Of a DNA stretch of 64,000 nucleotides, positions 50,936 through 60,186 are shown one piece after another. The translations under genes were made by a program, and so were the position numbers. Location: contig NZ_ATXB01000002.1 of NCBI RefSeq assembly GCF_000421465.1, positions 1-64,000 on the forward strand, in the 5' to 3' direction. How positions within the stretch are numbered: the first letter of the stretch is position 1; each line of letters opens with the position of its first letter. The notes beneath the pieces were generated by a model. It worked only from the letters and a program-made list of their open reading frames with translations. It was not told the origin of the DNA and ran no database searches. The DNA is from Methylohalobius crimeensis 10Ki (GTDB taxonomy: Bacteria; Pseudomonadota; Gammaproteobacteria; Methylococcales; Methylothermaceae).

Positions 50936-51951
50936 GGGCAAGACATACCGGAAAAGGCGGCTTCCGCTTCCCGGTAGAGCGGGTTCTCCTCCCCGGCGTA
51001 ACGCGCGGAAAAATGAAACGGCACCATGCGCTTGGCCCCCACCCGACGGGCGATTTGTCCGGCCTGGGCGGCGGTCAGGTGATATTTTTCCGCAGCGGAA
51101 TCGGCCGCATCCCGGGCAAAACCGGCTTCGATGTAGAGACAATCCACGCTCTCGAGCAACGACTTCAGACGGCGCAGATTCGGTTCATTGTAAAGCGTAT
51201 CCACCACGTAGCCGACCTTCATCCCCGGAACGATGCGCAATATTTTTTCCTTCAGCTCGCCCAGGGTGAAACGCCGCATCTGGGCGACGCCATTCTCGCG
51301 CCATCGCGCCTCGATGGGAAAGTCATCGCGCTCGCCGCGCCAAATCGCCTGCTTGAGCGCCTGCAACCAGGGACCGGTGGGAAGACCCAACTCGTCCAAG
51401 CGGTTCTTCCAGATGTTGACGTGCCGGGATTCCTCCAAGGCGAATGCCAAACAGGGAATCTTGTGATCGAGGACCGCGGCGCGCACTTTGAGCCCGGGTT
51501 CCTTGAGCAGCTCCCCCTCCGCTACCCTTTCCGGAGGTAAAGATTCGCGGGCGAATCGATGCCGGCAGCGGAATTTCGCGCACCGCATGGTGTCTCCGCC
51601 GTCCCATTCCTGAACCCGGAAAACCAGCTCGTCGACGTAGTTCTCCACCAGATTCCAAGTATAACCGCCCAGGCGATGTTCGACCCGATCGATGAATCCG
51701 GAAGGCCCGTACAGATGGATTGTCTTGGCCCGGCCGAGACAAACCCGGAGGAGGTAATCGAAGCCGTAGAAATGATCCATGTGGGCATGGGAGACGAAAA
51801 TATGGCTTAAGCGCAGCAACTTGCGGGGGGCGAGGGCATGAATATCCCCCAAATCGAAAAGAATGGCCCGCTTTCGAAACAAAAACTCCACATACAGCGC
51901 CGGATCGCCGAAGGGATCGTTGACCAGTTGGAGCTGGAAACTCGGTTTCAC
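50932..51951 (-). CDS. Metallo-beta-lactamase fold hydrolase, RNase Z-like
   Basis: The 339-residue protein carries HAHMDH in FVSHAHMDHFYGFDYLLR, and downstream Asp/His metal ligands (VVDTLY, FHFSARYAG). This is the tRNase Z/ElaC subgroup of the fold, though tRNA 3' processing is not proven. It shares an operon with the phosphoesterase gene. Confidence 0.78.
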   Translation of the reverse strand: MKPSFQLQLVNDPFGDPALYVEFLFRKRAILFDLGDIHALAPRKLLRLSHIFVSHAHMDHFYGFDYLLRVCLGRAKTIHLYGPSGFIDRVEHRLGGYTWNLVENYVDELVFRVQEWDGGDTMRCAKFRCRHRFARESLPPERVAEGELLKEPGLKVRAAVLDHKIPCLAFALEESRHVNIWKNRLDELGLPTGPWLQALKQAIWRGERDDFPIEARWRENGVAQMRRFTLGELKEKILRIVPGMKVGYVVDTLYNEPNLRRLKSLLESVDCLYIEAGFARDAADSAAEKYHLTAAQAGQIARRVGAKRMVPFHFSARYAGEENPLYREAEAAFSGMSCP

Positions 51952-51959
51952 TGAGACGT

Positions 51960-52223
51960 TCAGCGTTCGGTAGCAGATGGGTTGAGAATTCTGCCGGTTT
52001 CCTGGTCCACTCGGATGTGCACCACCCGCCCATCCGGGGTCAACACCCGGATGACATGAACCGTGCGCCCGTCTTCGGTCACCGATTTCCCCCCCAATAC
52101 CCGTCCGTCGATTTTCTTTTGCACCCGCTCGGCGGCCTTATCCAGATCGATCGCTTCCGCTATCATCGGCCCCACGACCAACAGACAAAGCAGCAAGCCT
52201 TTCCAGATTCGTTTGCCCCTCAC
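51960..52223 (-). CDS. Secreted PepSY-like small protein
   Basis: The 87-residue protein has a signal peptide (GLLLCLLVVGPMIAEA) and a PepSY-type domain (KKIDGRVLGGKSVTEDGRT, VHIRVDQETGRIL). Such proteins bind or inhibit periplasmic peptidases. It overlaps sppA by 4 bp. Confidence 0.75.
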   Translation of the reverse strand: MRGKRIWKGLLLCLLVVGPMIAEAIDLDKAAERVQKKIDGRVLGGKSVTEDGRTVHVIRVLTPDGRVVHIRVDQETGRILNPSATER

Positions 52224-53194
52224 CGCAAGGCTCCCCAGCCGTTCGTCAAGACCTGCCCCAGAGTGGTTCCCAGGGTCGTCCCGATCCGGCGGCTGAGCCG
52301 TTCCAGCACATCTTCCTTGGGCGTGAAATCGACGATTTTCTTGGCGCCGAATATTTCCTCGGCCACATAGCGGCTATCACCGATTCCGTCGACCAAGCCC
52401 AAATCGACGCTTTGGCTTCCCGTCCAAACCAAGCCGGAAAACAAGTCCGGATCGTCCTTGAGGCGCTCGCCCCTGCCTTGTTTCACCGCATCGATGAACT
52501 GGCGATGGATCCGGTCCAGCAGCCGTTGGACATGGGCCTTTTCTTCGGGGTTGACCGGCGAGAAAGGATCGAGCAGCGCTTTGTGTTCACCGGCGGTCAG
52601 CAGACGCCGTTCGACACCCAGCTTTTGGAGGGTTTCCACCAGCCCGAAGCCGTTCATGATAACCCCGATGGAACCGACGACGCTGGCGGGATTGACATAG
52701 ATCTTATCGGCCGCCGCCGCGATGTAATAACAACCGGAAGCGCACACGTCGGTTACCACGGCGACGATGGGTAAATCCGGTTTTTCTTGCTTGATCCGGC
52801 GGATCGCCTCGTAAACATAGGCCGCTTGAACCGGGCTTCCTCCGGGAGAATTCATCTTCAGCAAAATTCCCCGGGCATTCGGGGCGGACGAAGCGCGCCG
52901 CAGCCCTTTGATAAGGGTTTCGGCATTCGCCCGGGAGTCCTCCATCAAGATGCCTTTGACATCCACCCGGGCGGTGACCTTGCCGTCCGGGCGCACCATT
53001 TCCGGCCACGGCCGCAAGGCGCTCACGGTGATCGCCACCAAATAGGCGAAAAACAACAGCTTGAAGAATATGTTCCAACGGCGTGCCCGGCGCCGTTCGG
53101 CGATCCCCTCCAGCGCCAGCTTCTCCAGCACATCCCGCTCCCAGGGGGACTCTTGCGGGGACTTTTCCGACCGGGTCTCCGATTCCTGTGCCAT
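52220..53194 (-). CDS. sppA: Signal peptide peptidase SppA (S49)
   Basis: The 324-residue membrane serine peptidase has one N-terminal membrane helix (IFFKLLFFAYLVAITVSAL), the S49 core (LLKMNSPGGSPVQAA), the Ser in VVGSIGV and the Lys in GEHKALLDPF. It degrades cleaved signal peptides in the inner membrane. The ATG at 53194 follows GGAGGAGAA. Confidence 0.9.
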   Translation of the reverse strand: MAQESETRSEKSPQESPWERDVLEKLALEGIAERRRARRWNIFFKLLFFAYLVAITVSALRPWPEMVRPDGKVTARVDVKGILMEDSRANAETLIKGLRRASSAPNARGILLKMNSPGGSPVQAAYVYEAIRRIKQEKPDLPIVAVVTDVCASGCYYIAAAADKIYVNPASVVGSIGVIMNGFGLVETLQKLGVERRLLTAGEHKALLDPFSPVNPEEKAHVQRLLDRIHRQFIDAVKQGRGERLKDDPDLFSGLVWTGSQSVDLGLVDGIGDSRYVAEEIFGAKKIVDFTPKEDVLERLSRRIGTTLGTTLGQVLTNGWGALR

Positions 53195-53261
53195 TTCTCC
53201 TCCAGGAATGATTGACAAATATAATTGTCGATTAAACTACCTGAACGTCTGCAAAACGACG

Positions 53262-54365
53262 CTATTTTTGATAATAAATCCGATAGATCACCCCGCGCTG
53301 GTCGTCGGAGACCAAAAGGGAGCCATCCGGAAGCTGCAAGATATCCACCGGCCGCCCGAAGGACTCGCCGTCCGGACGCAGCCAACCCTCGGCGAATACA
53401 TGCTCCGCCACCGGTTCACCGTCCTTGAATTCCAGCCAGACTACTTTGTATCCCACCGGCTCGGAGCGGTTCCAGGAGCCGTGCTGGGCGACGAACAATT
53501 GCCCTCGATAGCGGGCGGGAAACTGATCTCCCGTGTAGAATCGCAATCCCAGGGGCGCCACGTGCGCTCCGAAACGCCAGGCCGGTGGCTCGAAGTCCTT
53601 GCAAGGTGCCAGTTTGCCGTAATTGGGGTCGGGAATGTCGCCCCCATGGCAGTAAGGATAGCCGAAATGGAGCCCCGCTTCGGAGACGCGGTTGAGTTCG
53701 TCCGGCGGACGGTCGTCACCGAGCCAATCGCGACCATTATTGGTGAACCACAACTCTTTCGTTTCGGGATGCCAGTCGAAGCCGACACTGTTGCGCACGC
53801 CGCGGGCAACGATTTCCAAACCGCCGCCATCCCGATCGAGACGCACCAAGGTGGCATAGATATCGTTTTTCGACAAGCAGATATTACACGGCGCCCCCAC
53901 GTTCGTATAGAGCTTGCCGTCCGGCCCCACCCGGAGATACTTCCAGCCGTGCCACAAATCGGTCGGCAACGCATCGTAAACCACCTCCGGTTCGGGCGGA
54001 TCGGCCAAGTGCCGGGCGATATCCGGGAAACGCAGGATCCGCGAGACTTCCGCCACATACAAATCGCCTTGATAAAACGCCACGCCGTTGGGCATGGTCA
54101 AGTCCTCGACGATCACGTACCGGCGCTCGGCCACCCCGTCTCCGTTCTCGTCGCGAAGCGCATACACCTTGCCGGCGGTGCGGCTGCCCACGTAAATCGT
54201 GCCGTCGTCGCCCAAACTCATGGAGCGGACGTTGGGGATATCCCGGGCAAACAGCTCGATCTGGAAGCCCGGAGGCAGTTTGATCAAGGATTCCACCGGA
54301 TCTCGAACCGCCCATACCTCTACTGCCCAGGCCAAACTAAACAGCAGCGCAAACAGAATTCTCAT
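53262..54365 (-). CDS. Periplasmic PQQ-type sugar (sorbosone-like) dehydrogenase
   Basis: The 367-residue protein has a signal peptide (ILFALLFSLAWAVEVWAV) and the six-bladed propeller of sorbosone/glucose dehydrogenases (NVRSMSLGDDGTIYVGSRTAGKVYAL, RFGAHVAPLGLRFYTG, VAQHGSWNRSEPVGYKV). It probably oxidises a sugar or other polyol in the periplasm with PQQ, but the substrate is unknown. GAGGAGGG precedes the ATG. Confidence 0.8.
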   Translation of the reverse strand: MRILFALLFSLAWAVEVWAVRDPVESLIKLPPGFQIELFARDIPNVRSMSLGDDGTIYVGSRTAGKVYALRDENGDGVAERRYVIVEDLTMPNGVAFYQGDLYVAEVSRILRFPDIARHLADPPEPEVVYDALPTDLWHGWKYLRVGPDGKLYTNVGAPCNICLSKNDIYATLVRLDRDGGGLEIVARGVRNSVGFDWHPETKELWFTNNGRDWLGDDRPPDELNRVSEAGLHFGYPYCHGGDIPDPNYGKLAPCKDFEPPAWRFGAHVAPLGLRFYTGDQFPARYRGQLFVAQHGSWNRSEPVGYKVVWLEFKDGEPVAEHVFAEGWLRPDGESFGRPVDILQLPDGSLLVSDDQRGVIYRIYYQK

Positions 54366-54623
54366 TGCCGCCCTCCTCAATCGGGTTAGCTTCGATCAAT
54401 TATCGACTTTCGGCTCGGCCATATTCAAGCCGGAACCGTTTTCCATGCCCCATTCCCATCGACTCCCCAAGCGTACCGGCGAAGCTATCCCAATAGGCGC
54501 CTTGTTTGGGCGATTCAATGCATGTTCCTTCCCAGCAGCGAATTTGCCGCTTTTTTACGCTTGAAAAGCGCCCCTTCAACCCCCATTTAGTCAATCGTAA
54601 TCTTGTTGGAGGATCCATACCCT

Positions 54624-55529
54624 ATGCGACGCATTCTATTGTTTGCGGCGACCAACGCCGCCATCCTGCTGATGATCAGCATCGTGTTTCAGTGGCTGGG
54701 GCTGGGCACGTTTCTGGACAGGCAGGGGGTTCACCTGAATTTGAACGCCTTGCTCATCTTCTCTGCCGTCATCGGCATGTCGGGGTCATTCATTTCGCTG
54801 GTGATTTCCAAGTGGATGGCCAAGACCTCCATGGGGGTCCACCTCATCGACCGTCCCCACAACCAGACCGAAACCTGGCTGCTTTCCACCGTGGAACATC
54901 TGGCGCGCCAGGCCGGGATCGGCATGCCCGAGGTGGGGATCTTTCAGAGTCCCCAGCCCAACGCCTTCGCCACCGGCATGGACAAGAACCATGCCTTGGT
55001 GGCGGTCAGCACCGGCTTGTTGCAATCCATGAGCGCCGAGGAAATCGAAGCGGTGCTGGGCCACGAGGTCAGTCACGTCGCCAACGGAGACATGGTCACG
55101 CTGACCCTGATTCAAGGGGTGGTCAATACCTTCGTGTACTTTTTCGCCACCATCATCGGCCATGTGGTGGACCGTACCTTGTTCCAATCCCAAGACGAGG
55201 AAGGCGGCTATGTCGGCTACGGTCCGGCCTATTACATCACCCAGTTGGTAGCCCAGATGGTATTGGGCATTTTGGCCTCCATGGTGGTGATGTGGTTCTC
55301 GCGCTGGCGGGAATTTCGCGCCGACGCCGGCGGCGCCCGGCTGGCCGGACGCGATAAGATGATCGCCGCCCTTCAGGCGCTGCGTCGGAACGCCGAACCC
55401 CGCGACTTGCAGGGGGAATTCGCGGCCTTCGGCATCAGCGGCGCCATCGGACAGGGACTCATGCGCCTTTTCATGAGCCACCCCCCGCTCGAAGAGCGGA
55501 TCGCGGCGCTGCAAAAAATTCAGCGCTAA
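54624..55529 (+). CDS. htpX: Membrane zinc protease HtpX
   Basis: The 301-residue M48 peptidase has two N-terminal helices (ILLFAATNAAILLMISIV and ALLIFSAVIGMSGSFISLVI), the HExxH motif as HEVSH near 146-150, a further hydrophobic hairpin, and the third zinc ligand in EFRADAGGA. It degrades misfolded membrane proteins. The start at 54624 follows GTTGGAGG. A terminator follows. Confidence 0.95.
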   Translation: MRRILLFAATNAAILLMISIVFQWLGLGTFLDRQGVHLNLNALLIFSAVIGMSGSFISLVISKWMAKTSMGVHLIDRPHNQTETWLLSTVEHLARQAGIGMPEVGIFQSPQPNAFATGMDKNHALVAVSTGLLQSMSAEEIEAVLGHEVSHVANGDMVTLTLIQGVVNTFVYFFATIIGHVVDRTLFQSQDEEGGYVGYGPAYYITQLVAQMVLGILASMVVMWFSRWREFRADAGGARLAGRDKMIAALQALRRNAEPRDLQGEFAAFGISGAIGQGLMRLFMSHPPLEERIAALQKIQR

Positions 55530-55547
55530 CCGCTTACTCCCTATTTG

Positions 55548-55571
55548 GCGGCCTTAGGGCCGCTTTTTTTT
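55548..55571 (+). terminator. htpX intrinsic terminator
   Basis: GCGGCC pairs with GGCCGC-type sequence over a TTAG loop and is followed by eight T. Confidence 0.85.
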
Positions 55572-55631
55572 GTGTAAGTTATTTTCCCGGCCTGCGACTC
55601 ATGCGGTACGAAAACGATTCAGACGGGTTTC

Positions 55632-56285
55632 ATGCAAAGAGGATACGATCGAATCATTTTTCATTTGCTTGCCGCGCTTCTCCTGACGCCTGCCCTTCAA
55701 GCCGATGAAATCGTCAAGGCGGGACGCTTCTCCGAAGGGAGCCTGAGCGGCTGGAAATCCAAGGCGTTTGCCGGCGAAACCGCCTATCGGCTGAAGGACT
55801 TGGGCGGCAAGACGGTGCTGCTCGCCGAGAGTGATGCGAGCGCTTCGGGCCTGTTTCGGCAAATGCAAGTCGACCTGACCCGAACGCCCTATCTGAACTG
55901 GTGCTGGCAAGTGATCGAACCGCTTCCCCCCTTGCCCGAAAGAAGCAAACCGGGAGACGACTACGCCGCCCGCATTTATCTGGTCAAAAAAGGGGGCCTT
56001 TTTTTCTGGAAGACGAAAGCGCTCAATTATGTCTGGTCCTCGGGGCAAGCCCGCGCATCCATGTGGCCCAATGCCTTTGCCGGCGACAATGTGATGATGC
56101 TGGCGGTGCGCAGCCGCGGCGATCAGGGATGGCATTGCGAGAAGCGCGATCTTCGCACCGACTGGCGGCGCGCCTTCGGCGAGGCAACCGATCGCATTGA
56201 CGCCGTCGCCTTGATGACCGACAGTGACAATAGCAAGCAACAAACGGCAGCTTATTATGGCGATATCTGGTTTTCCTCCCATTGA
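55632..56285 (+). CDS. DUF3047 secreted protein
   Basis: This 217-residue protein begins with a signal peptide (IIFHLLAALLLTPALQADE) and continues with the DUF3047 pattern (LNWCWQVIEPLP, GDDYAARIYLV, and NYVWSS). The family's role is unknown; the fold is predicted to be a beta-sandwich binding domain. Its 3' end overlaps arsS by 29 bp. Confidence 0.8.
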   Translation: MQRGYDRIIFHLLAALLLTPALQADEIVKAGRFSEGSLSGWKSKAFAGETAYRLKDLGGKTVLLAESDASASGLFRQMQVDLTRTPYLNWCWQVIEPLPPLPERSKPGDDYAARIYLVKKGGLFFWKTKALNYVWSSGQARASMWPNAFAGDNVMMLAVRSRGDQGWHCEKRDLRTDWRRAFGEATDRIDAVALMTDSDNSKQQTAAYYGDIWFSSH

Positions 56286-57249
56286 AATCGCGCCGGCGAC
56301 GGATTTTCCGGCCCTCACCCGCGACCGCCTGGAAACGCTTCAGGTCAATCTGGGCTACCTGTGCAATCAGTCCTGCACCCATTGCCACGTCGCCGCCGGC
56401 CCCAAGCGCACGGAAAATATGGACCGGCCCACCGTGGAGACGGTACTGGCGTTTCTCGCCCGCGGCCGGATTTCGGTGCTCGACTTGACCGGCGGCGCGC
56501 CGGAAATGAACCCCCACTTCCGCTATCTGGTGGAATCGGCCCGGAAATTGGGCGTTCACGTAATCGACCGCTGCAATCTCACCATTTTGGAGGAACCCGG
56601 CTACGAGGACATGGCCCGCTTCCTCGCCGAAAACCGGGTGGAAATTACCGCATCGCTGCCTTGCTACCTGGAAGACAACGTGGACCGACAGCGCGGCAGG
56701 GGCGTGTTCCGAGCCAGCATCGCCGCGCTCAAATCCCTCAACCGCCTGGGTTACGGCACCGGCTCCCGGCTGAAGCTCAATCTGGTCTTCAATCCTCAGG
56801 GACCGGTATTGCCTCCGCCGCAGAAGGAATTGGAGGCGGCCTATAAACAACACCTCCGGGAACAATTCGACATCGGCTTCGACCGACTCTACACCCTCGC
56901 CAACCTGCCCATCCAGCGCTTTGCCCACACCCTGGCCCGGGAAGGTCGGCTGGACGAATACCTGGCCTTATTGCGCGCGCACTTCGACCGCGCCAACTTG
57001 GAGGCGGTCATGTGCCGCTCGACCCTCAGCGTGGACTGGCAAGGTTACGTCTACGACTGCGACTTCAACCAAATGCTGCACCTCCCCCAAGGGGGCGGCA
57101 GGAAACATTTGCGCGACCTGGATCCCAATACCTTCACCGGCGCTCCCATCGCCGTGGCCGATCATTGTTATGGCTGCACCGCCGGCCAAGGCAGCAGTTG
57201 CCGCGGGGCACTCAATACCCCCTCTCCCTCTAGGAGAGGGCAGGGGTGA
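56257..57249 (+). CDS. arsS: Arsenosugar biosynthesis radical SAM protein ArsS
   Basis: The 330-residue radical SAM enzyme has the cluster motif CNQSCTHC (Cys36, Cys40, Cys43), then GGAPEMNPHF and a C-terminal Cys-rich region (CRSTLSVDWQGYVYDCDF, CYGCTAGQGSSC). In the ArsS family this enzyme makes 5'-deoxyadenosyl arsenic intermediates. The chain's last residues run into a common GC-rich repeat (CCCTCTCCCTCTAGGAGAGG) and may be non-native. Confidence 0.85.
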   Translation: MAISGFPPIEIAPATDFPALTRDRLETLQVNLGYLCNQSCTHCHVAAGPKRTENMDRPTVETVLAFLARGRISVLDLTGGAPEMNPHFRYLVESARKLGVHVIDRCNLTILEEPGYEDMARFLAENRVEITASLPCYLEDNVDRQRGRGVFRASIAALKSLNRLGYGTGSRLKLNLVFNPQGPVLPPPQKELEAAYKQHLREQFDIGFDRLYTLANLPIQRFAHTLAREGRLDEYLALLRAHFDRANLEAVMCRSTLSVDWQGYVYDCDFNQMLHLPQGGGRKHLRDLDPNTFTGAPIAVADHCYGCTAGQGSSCRGALNTPSPSRRGQG

Positions 57250-57252
57250 GGG

Positions 57253-57654
57253 TCAATCAAACAAGGTTTCCGTACCCGGCAGGACGCCCACCTCGATGAA
57301 TTCCACCGCGTTGGCATCGGGATCGCGGCAGAATAAGGCCCGGCGTCCCGACTTGCTCATGGAATAAAAGATACCCGCGTCGTCCAGCCGTCGGCGAATC
57401 GCCTCCAAATCGGGCACGATCAGCGCAAAATGGCGGTCGCGGCCGCCGTGCTCGGGCCGCCCGGAGGTCGAATCGGGGCTGGGAAGCTCCAGGAGATGGA
57501 TCTGCTGGTGCTCGGCGATCTGAAGCCACGCACCGGGGAACGGCAGATCGGGGCGCTCGGTTTGGGTCATCCCCAACACGCCGCAGTAAAATTCAAGCGA
57601 CTTTTGAGTGTCGGAAACGAGGATACTGGCGTGGTGTAGGTGAAATTTGAGCAT
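57253..57654 (-). CDS. VOC/glyoxalase-family protein
   Basis: The 133-residue protein has the paired beta-alpha-beta modules of the vicinal oxygen chelate superfamily (FHLHHASILVSDTQKSLEFY, GVLGMTQTERPD, FCRDPDANAVEFIEV). Metal-binding His and Glu are present in the expected places. Substrate unknown. The ATG at 57654 starts the domain. Confidence 0.85.
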   Translation of the reverse strand: MLKFHLHHASILVSDTQKSLEFYCGVLGMTQTERPDLPFPGAWLQIAEHQQIHLLELPSPDSTSGRPEHGGRDRHFALIVPDLEAIRRRLDDAGIFYSMSKSGRRALFCRDPDANAVEFIEVGVLPGTETLFD

Positions 57655-57863
57655 GGATAGCACTCCCCATCTATGGATGATCACCCATTTTACAGCAACT
57701 CTCCTTCGATCTATTGACCTACCGCCCTACCCATACCGGGACAAGAAGCCATCACCAGGGGATAGGGGTATGCCCATCCGGTCGGGCGGGTACCACCTTC
57801 GGCTTCCATTCGGGAAAATGTTTTCGCAAGCGCTCACGGAGCAAGATGCCGTAAACGAAAAGC

Positions 57864-59522
57864 TTACAAGTGATGATAAGCCTCCAAACTGCTCAGACGT
57901 TGATCTTCCAACCCGCCGCCGGCGGTAAAGTGATAGATCACCTGGAAGGTCCGGTCCGGCAAACCGAAAAGTTCGTGGACCGGATCGTCGAAGAAGCAAC
58001 CGATCCCGGTACCGCACAAACCTGCCGCCTCGGATTCCAAATACAATAATTGCCCCAATGCCCCGGCTTCCATGTGAAGCCGTGCGTATTCCCACACCGA
58101 CTCCTCCAGGCGCGGTTCAAACTCGGCCAGCATGGAGACCGCGAACGCCCCGCCGGAAGCAATACCTTGATGGCAACTGACCGCTTTGGCCACCTCACGG
58201 GCATCCCCTTCCCGGAGCCAGTAGAACGACAAATCGTCTGGAAAACCGTCCACCTTCCGCCATCGCCACGCCTCCGTCGTGGTCCTGCGAAACAGATCCA
58301 ATCCGCCGGTGGAACGGGCCAGGAAATAGAGCCCCGGGGTCATGCCTTCCACCCGGTGCACGTAAAATCCCAAATGGACGGCGGGTTCCCGTGCCAAGGA
58401 CGCCACGGGCAAACCGCCCCGGCCCAGCCGCGCCATCAGCCGGATGAAATCGACGCGCGCCATCGTCGAGGTGGCGTCCATCATCTGCACGCTGCGGCGT
58501 TGCCGAATCAACCAGCGGGCGCCGACCGAACGCGCCAGCGTGTCCACCGGCGGTGGCTGGGGATGTCTTTCTTCACCACCCGGGAAAATAATTTCTATGC
58601 GCTCGCAAGCCATCGCCCCGGCGGCCTTTTCTATGATCGGCCAGGGCCGATGGGAGGAACTGAGACGGTTGGGGGGATCCGAACGAACGGCGCGGTTGAT
58701 CTCCCGGACCGTCCTTTCCTCCAATCGCCATTGGGCCACTGCCGACCAGGGCACCTCGCCGCCGGGAAACACCGCCGCCAGACAATCGGCATGTTCGGCT
58801 TCCGGCCCGTTTTGGCCATCGACGCCCAAAAGCGGGGCCAGTTTTTTCGACCCCACCACCGGCAAAAGCGCGCAGCGCCAGCCCAGAACGGCGGCGCCGT
58901 AGGCAAGCGTCGCCAGGGCATGCCCCAGATCCAATAAGCAATACCGCAGCGCCCGTTCTCCGTATTTCCAGCTCTCGCGCCAATAGATGGAAGTAAAACC
59001 GATCAGAAAAGTGGATTCCGGCAATGGCGCGATAAGATCCGGCCAGTCTAAATCGGGTAACTCGCCGCGTATCTCCAGACCGTGCTGGTAGGGTTGGTAA
59101 TGATACAGGGTCGACACTTGGTTGAGACCCTCGACGGCGCCGGTCAAAAGATAGACTTCGGTGGGATGAAGGTTCCCACTGGAGGGATTACACCGCAATG
59201 CCCAGCGCGCCCCCGGAATCTCTTTCCAGGCGGATAGCGCAAAGCTGTGATAAAACAAATCGGCGATCGTTTCCGCGTTGACCGGCTCGGCAGACAAGCC
59301 TTTATAGAGGGCATCGTAACCGGGTGTTTCCCGAGCATCCGATTCGCGGCGGGTGAAACGGTGTAGCGGAGCGCCGTGATAAAATCGGAACGGCTCGGGC
59401 TGGGTCGCCCAATCCAGGAAACCCGGGCCGGGGGCGGTCCGGTGGAAATGATGCTTAGTACGCTGATGGTAATCGAACAGAAAAGATAGAGATTTTTCGT
59501 TGACACCCTTTTCAGTCGCCAT
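57864..59522 (-). CDS. Double-domain SagB/ThcOx-type nitroreductase
   Basis: The 552-residue protein contains two FMN nitroreductase domains of the SagB/ThcOx type, one from about 60 to 280 (PSSGNLHPTEVYLLTG) and one from about 340 to 540 (RRSVQMMDATSTMARVDF). Such proteins oxidise azoline rings in modified peptides, but stand-alone forms have unknown substrates. No peptide precursor or cyclodehydratase is seen nearby. GAGGTG precedes the ATG at 59522; a GTG four codons upstream is also possible. Confidence 0.78.
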   Translation of the reverse strand: MATEKGVNEKSLSFLFDYHQRTKHHFHRTAPGPGFLDWATQPEPFRFYHGAPLHRFTRRESDARETPGYDALYKGLSAEPVNAETIADLFYHSFALSAWKEIPGARWALRCNPSSGNLHPTEVYLLTGAVEGLNQVSTLYHYQPYQHGLEIRGELPDLDWPDLIAPLPESTFLIGFTSIYWRESWKYGERALRYCLLDLGHALATLAYGAAVLGWRCALLPVVGSKKLAPLLGVDGQNGPEAEHADCLAAVFPGGEVPWSAVAQWRLEERTVREINRAVRSDPPNRLSSSHRPWPIIEKAAGAMACERIEIIFPGGEERHPQPPPVDTLARSVGARWLIRQRRSVQMMDATSTMARVDFIRLMARLGRGGLPVASLAREPAVHLGFYVHRVEGMTPGLYFLARSTGGLDLFRRTTTEAWRWRKVDGFPDDLSFYWLREGDAREVAKAVSCHQGIASGGAFAVSMLAEFEPRLEESVWEYARLHMEAGALGQLLYLESEAAGLCGTGIGCFFDDPVHELFGLPDRTFQVIYHFTAGGGLEDQRLSSLEAYHHL

Positions 59523-59568
59523 GAATAGTGACACCTCAGAATCGGGGGTTTGTTAGGATAAAGTCCAA

Positions 59569-60042
59569 ATGACGAAACCTGGACACAACCACGACCATTG
59601 TATTCATAAAGCCCTGGGAACGGCAGAGCGGCTTTGCCGAGAGCGCGGCGTACGTTTGACGCCCCTGCGCCGGCGGGTCTTGGAGCTGATTTGGCAAGAC
59701 CATCGTGCGGTCAAGGCGTACGACTTGCTCGACCGCCTCAAACCTTTGGAGCAGACCGCCAAACCGGCGACCGTCTATCGGGCTTTGGAGTTCCTCATCG
59801 CCCAAGGACTGATCCATCGGGTGGAAAGTCTCAACGCCTTTATCGGCTGCCGCTGCAGCGAGCTTTCCCACGAAGTGTTATTACTCATCTGCCGCCAGTG
59901 CGGCGAGGTGGAAGAACTTCCCGCCCCCGAAGTAATGGACGCCTTGAACCGAGAAATCCAACGAGCGGGATTTTCTCCCGAACACAAGTCGGTGGAAATC
60001 GTGGGGCTGTGTGCCCATTGCGCCCGGCACCCGGCCGATTGA
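59569..60042 (+). CDS. zur: Zinc uptake regulator Zur (Fur family)
   Basis: The 157-residue protein has the Fur winged helix (LTPLRRRVLELIWQDHRAVKAYDLLD, then KPATVYRALEFL) and the structural zinc site cysteines (CRQCG and CAHC). The His-rich N-terminus and neighbouring zinc-type receptor with a Zur box make Zur the likely subfamily. It is divergent from the nitroreductase gene. Confidence 0.85.
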   Translation: MTKPGHNHDHCIHKALGTAERLCRERGVRLTPLRRRVLELIWQDHRAVKAYDLLDRLKPLEQTAKPATVYRALEFLIAQGLIHRVESLNAFIGCRCSELSHEVLLLICRQCGEVEELPAPEVMDALNREIQRAGFSPEHKSVEIVGLCAHCARHPAD

Positions 60043-60145
60043 TTCATCATCAATACCGCTGGTCTCGGCGTATCCGATTGTATCTTTGCCGAGAAAGAAC
60101 CATTTCGCTTGGAGGGTACTTATTTTAAGTTTAGCTTCTGCTCTT

Positions 60146-60168
60146 AAATGTTATGATATAACATAGAT
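60146..60168 (+). promoter_or_regulatory. Zur box upstream of the TonB receptor
   Basis: TGTTAT-GAT-ATAACA (60149-60163) is a perfect 6-bp inverted repeat, flanked by AAA and TAG, and matches the gammaproteobacterial Zur consensus (GAAATGTTATA-N-TATAACATTTC). It lies 23 bp before the receptor start, where repression would block transcription. Confidence 0.85.
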
Positions 60169-60186
60169 TAAGATGGAGTTTTTGGC

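Noticed and set aside
57655-57863. Minus-strand frame text LLRERLRKHFPEWKPKVVPA between the VOC and nitroreductase genes
   Set aside because: It looks like a possible gene remnant but has no start or neighbours to support it.
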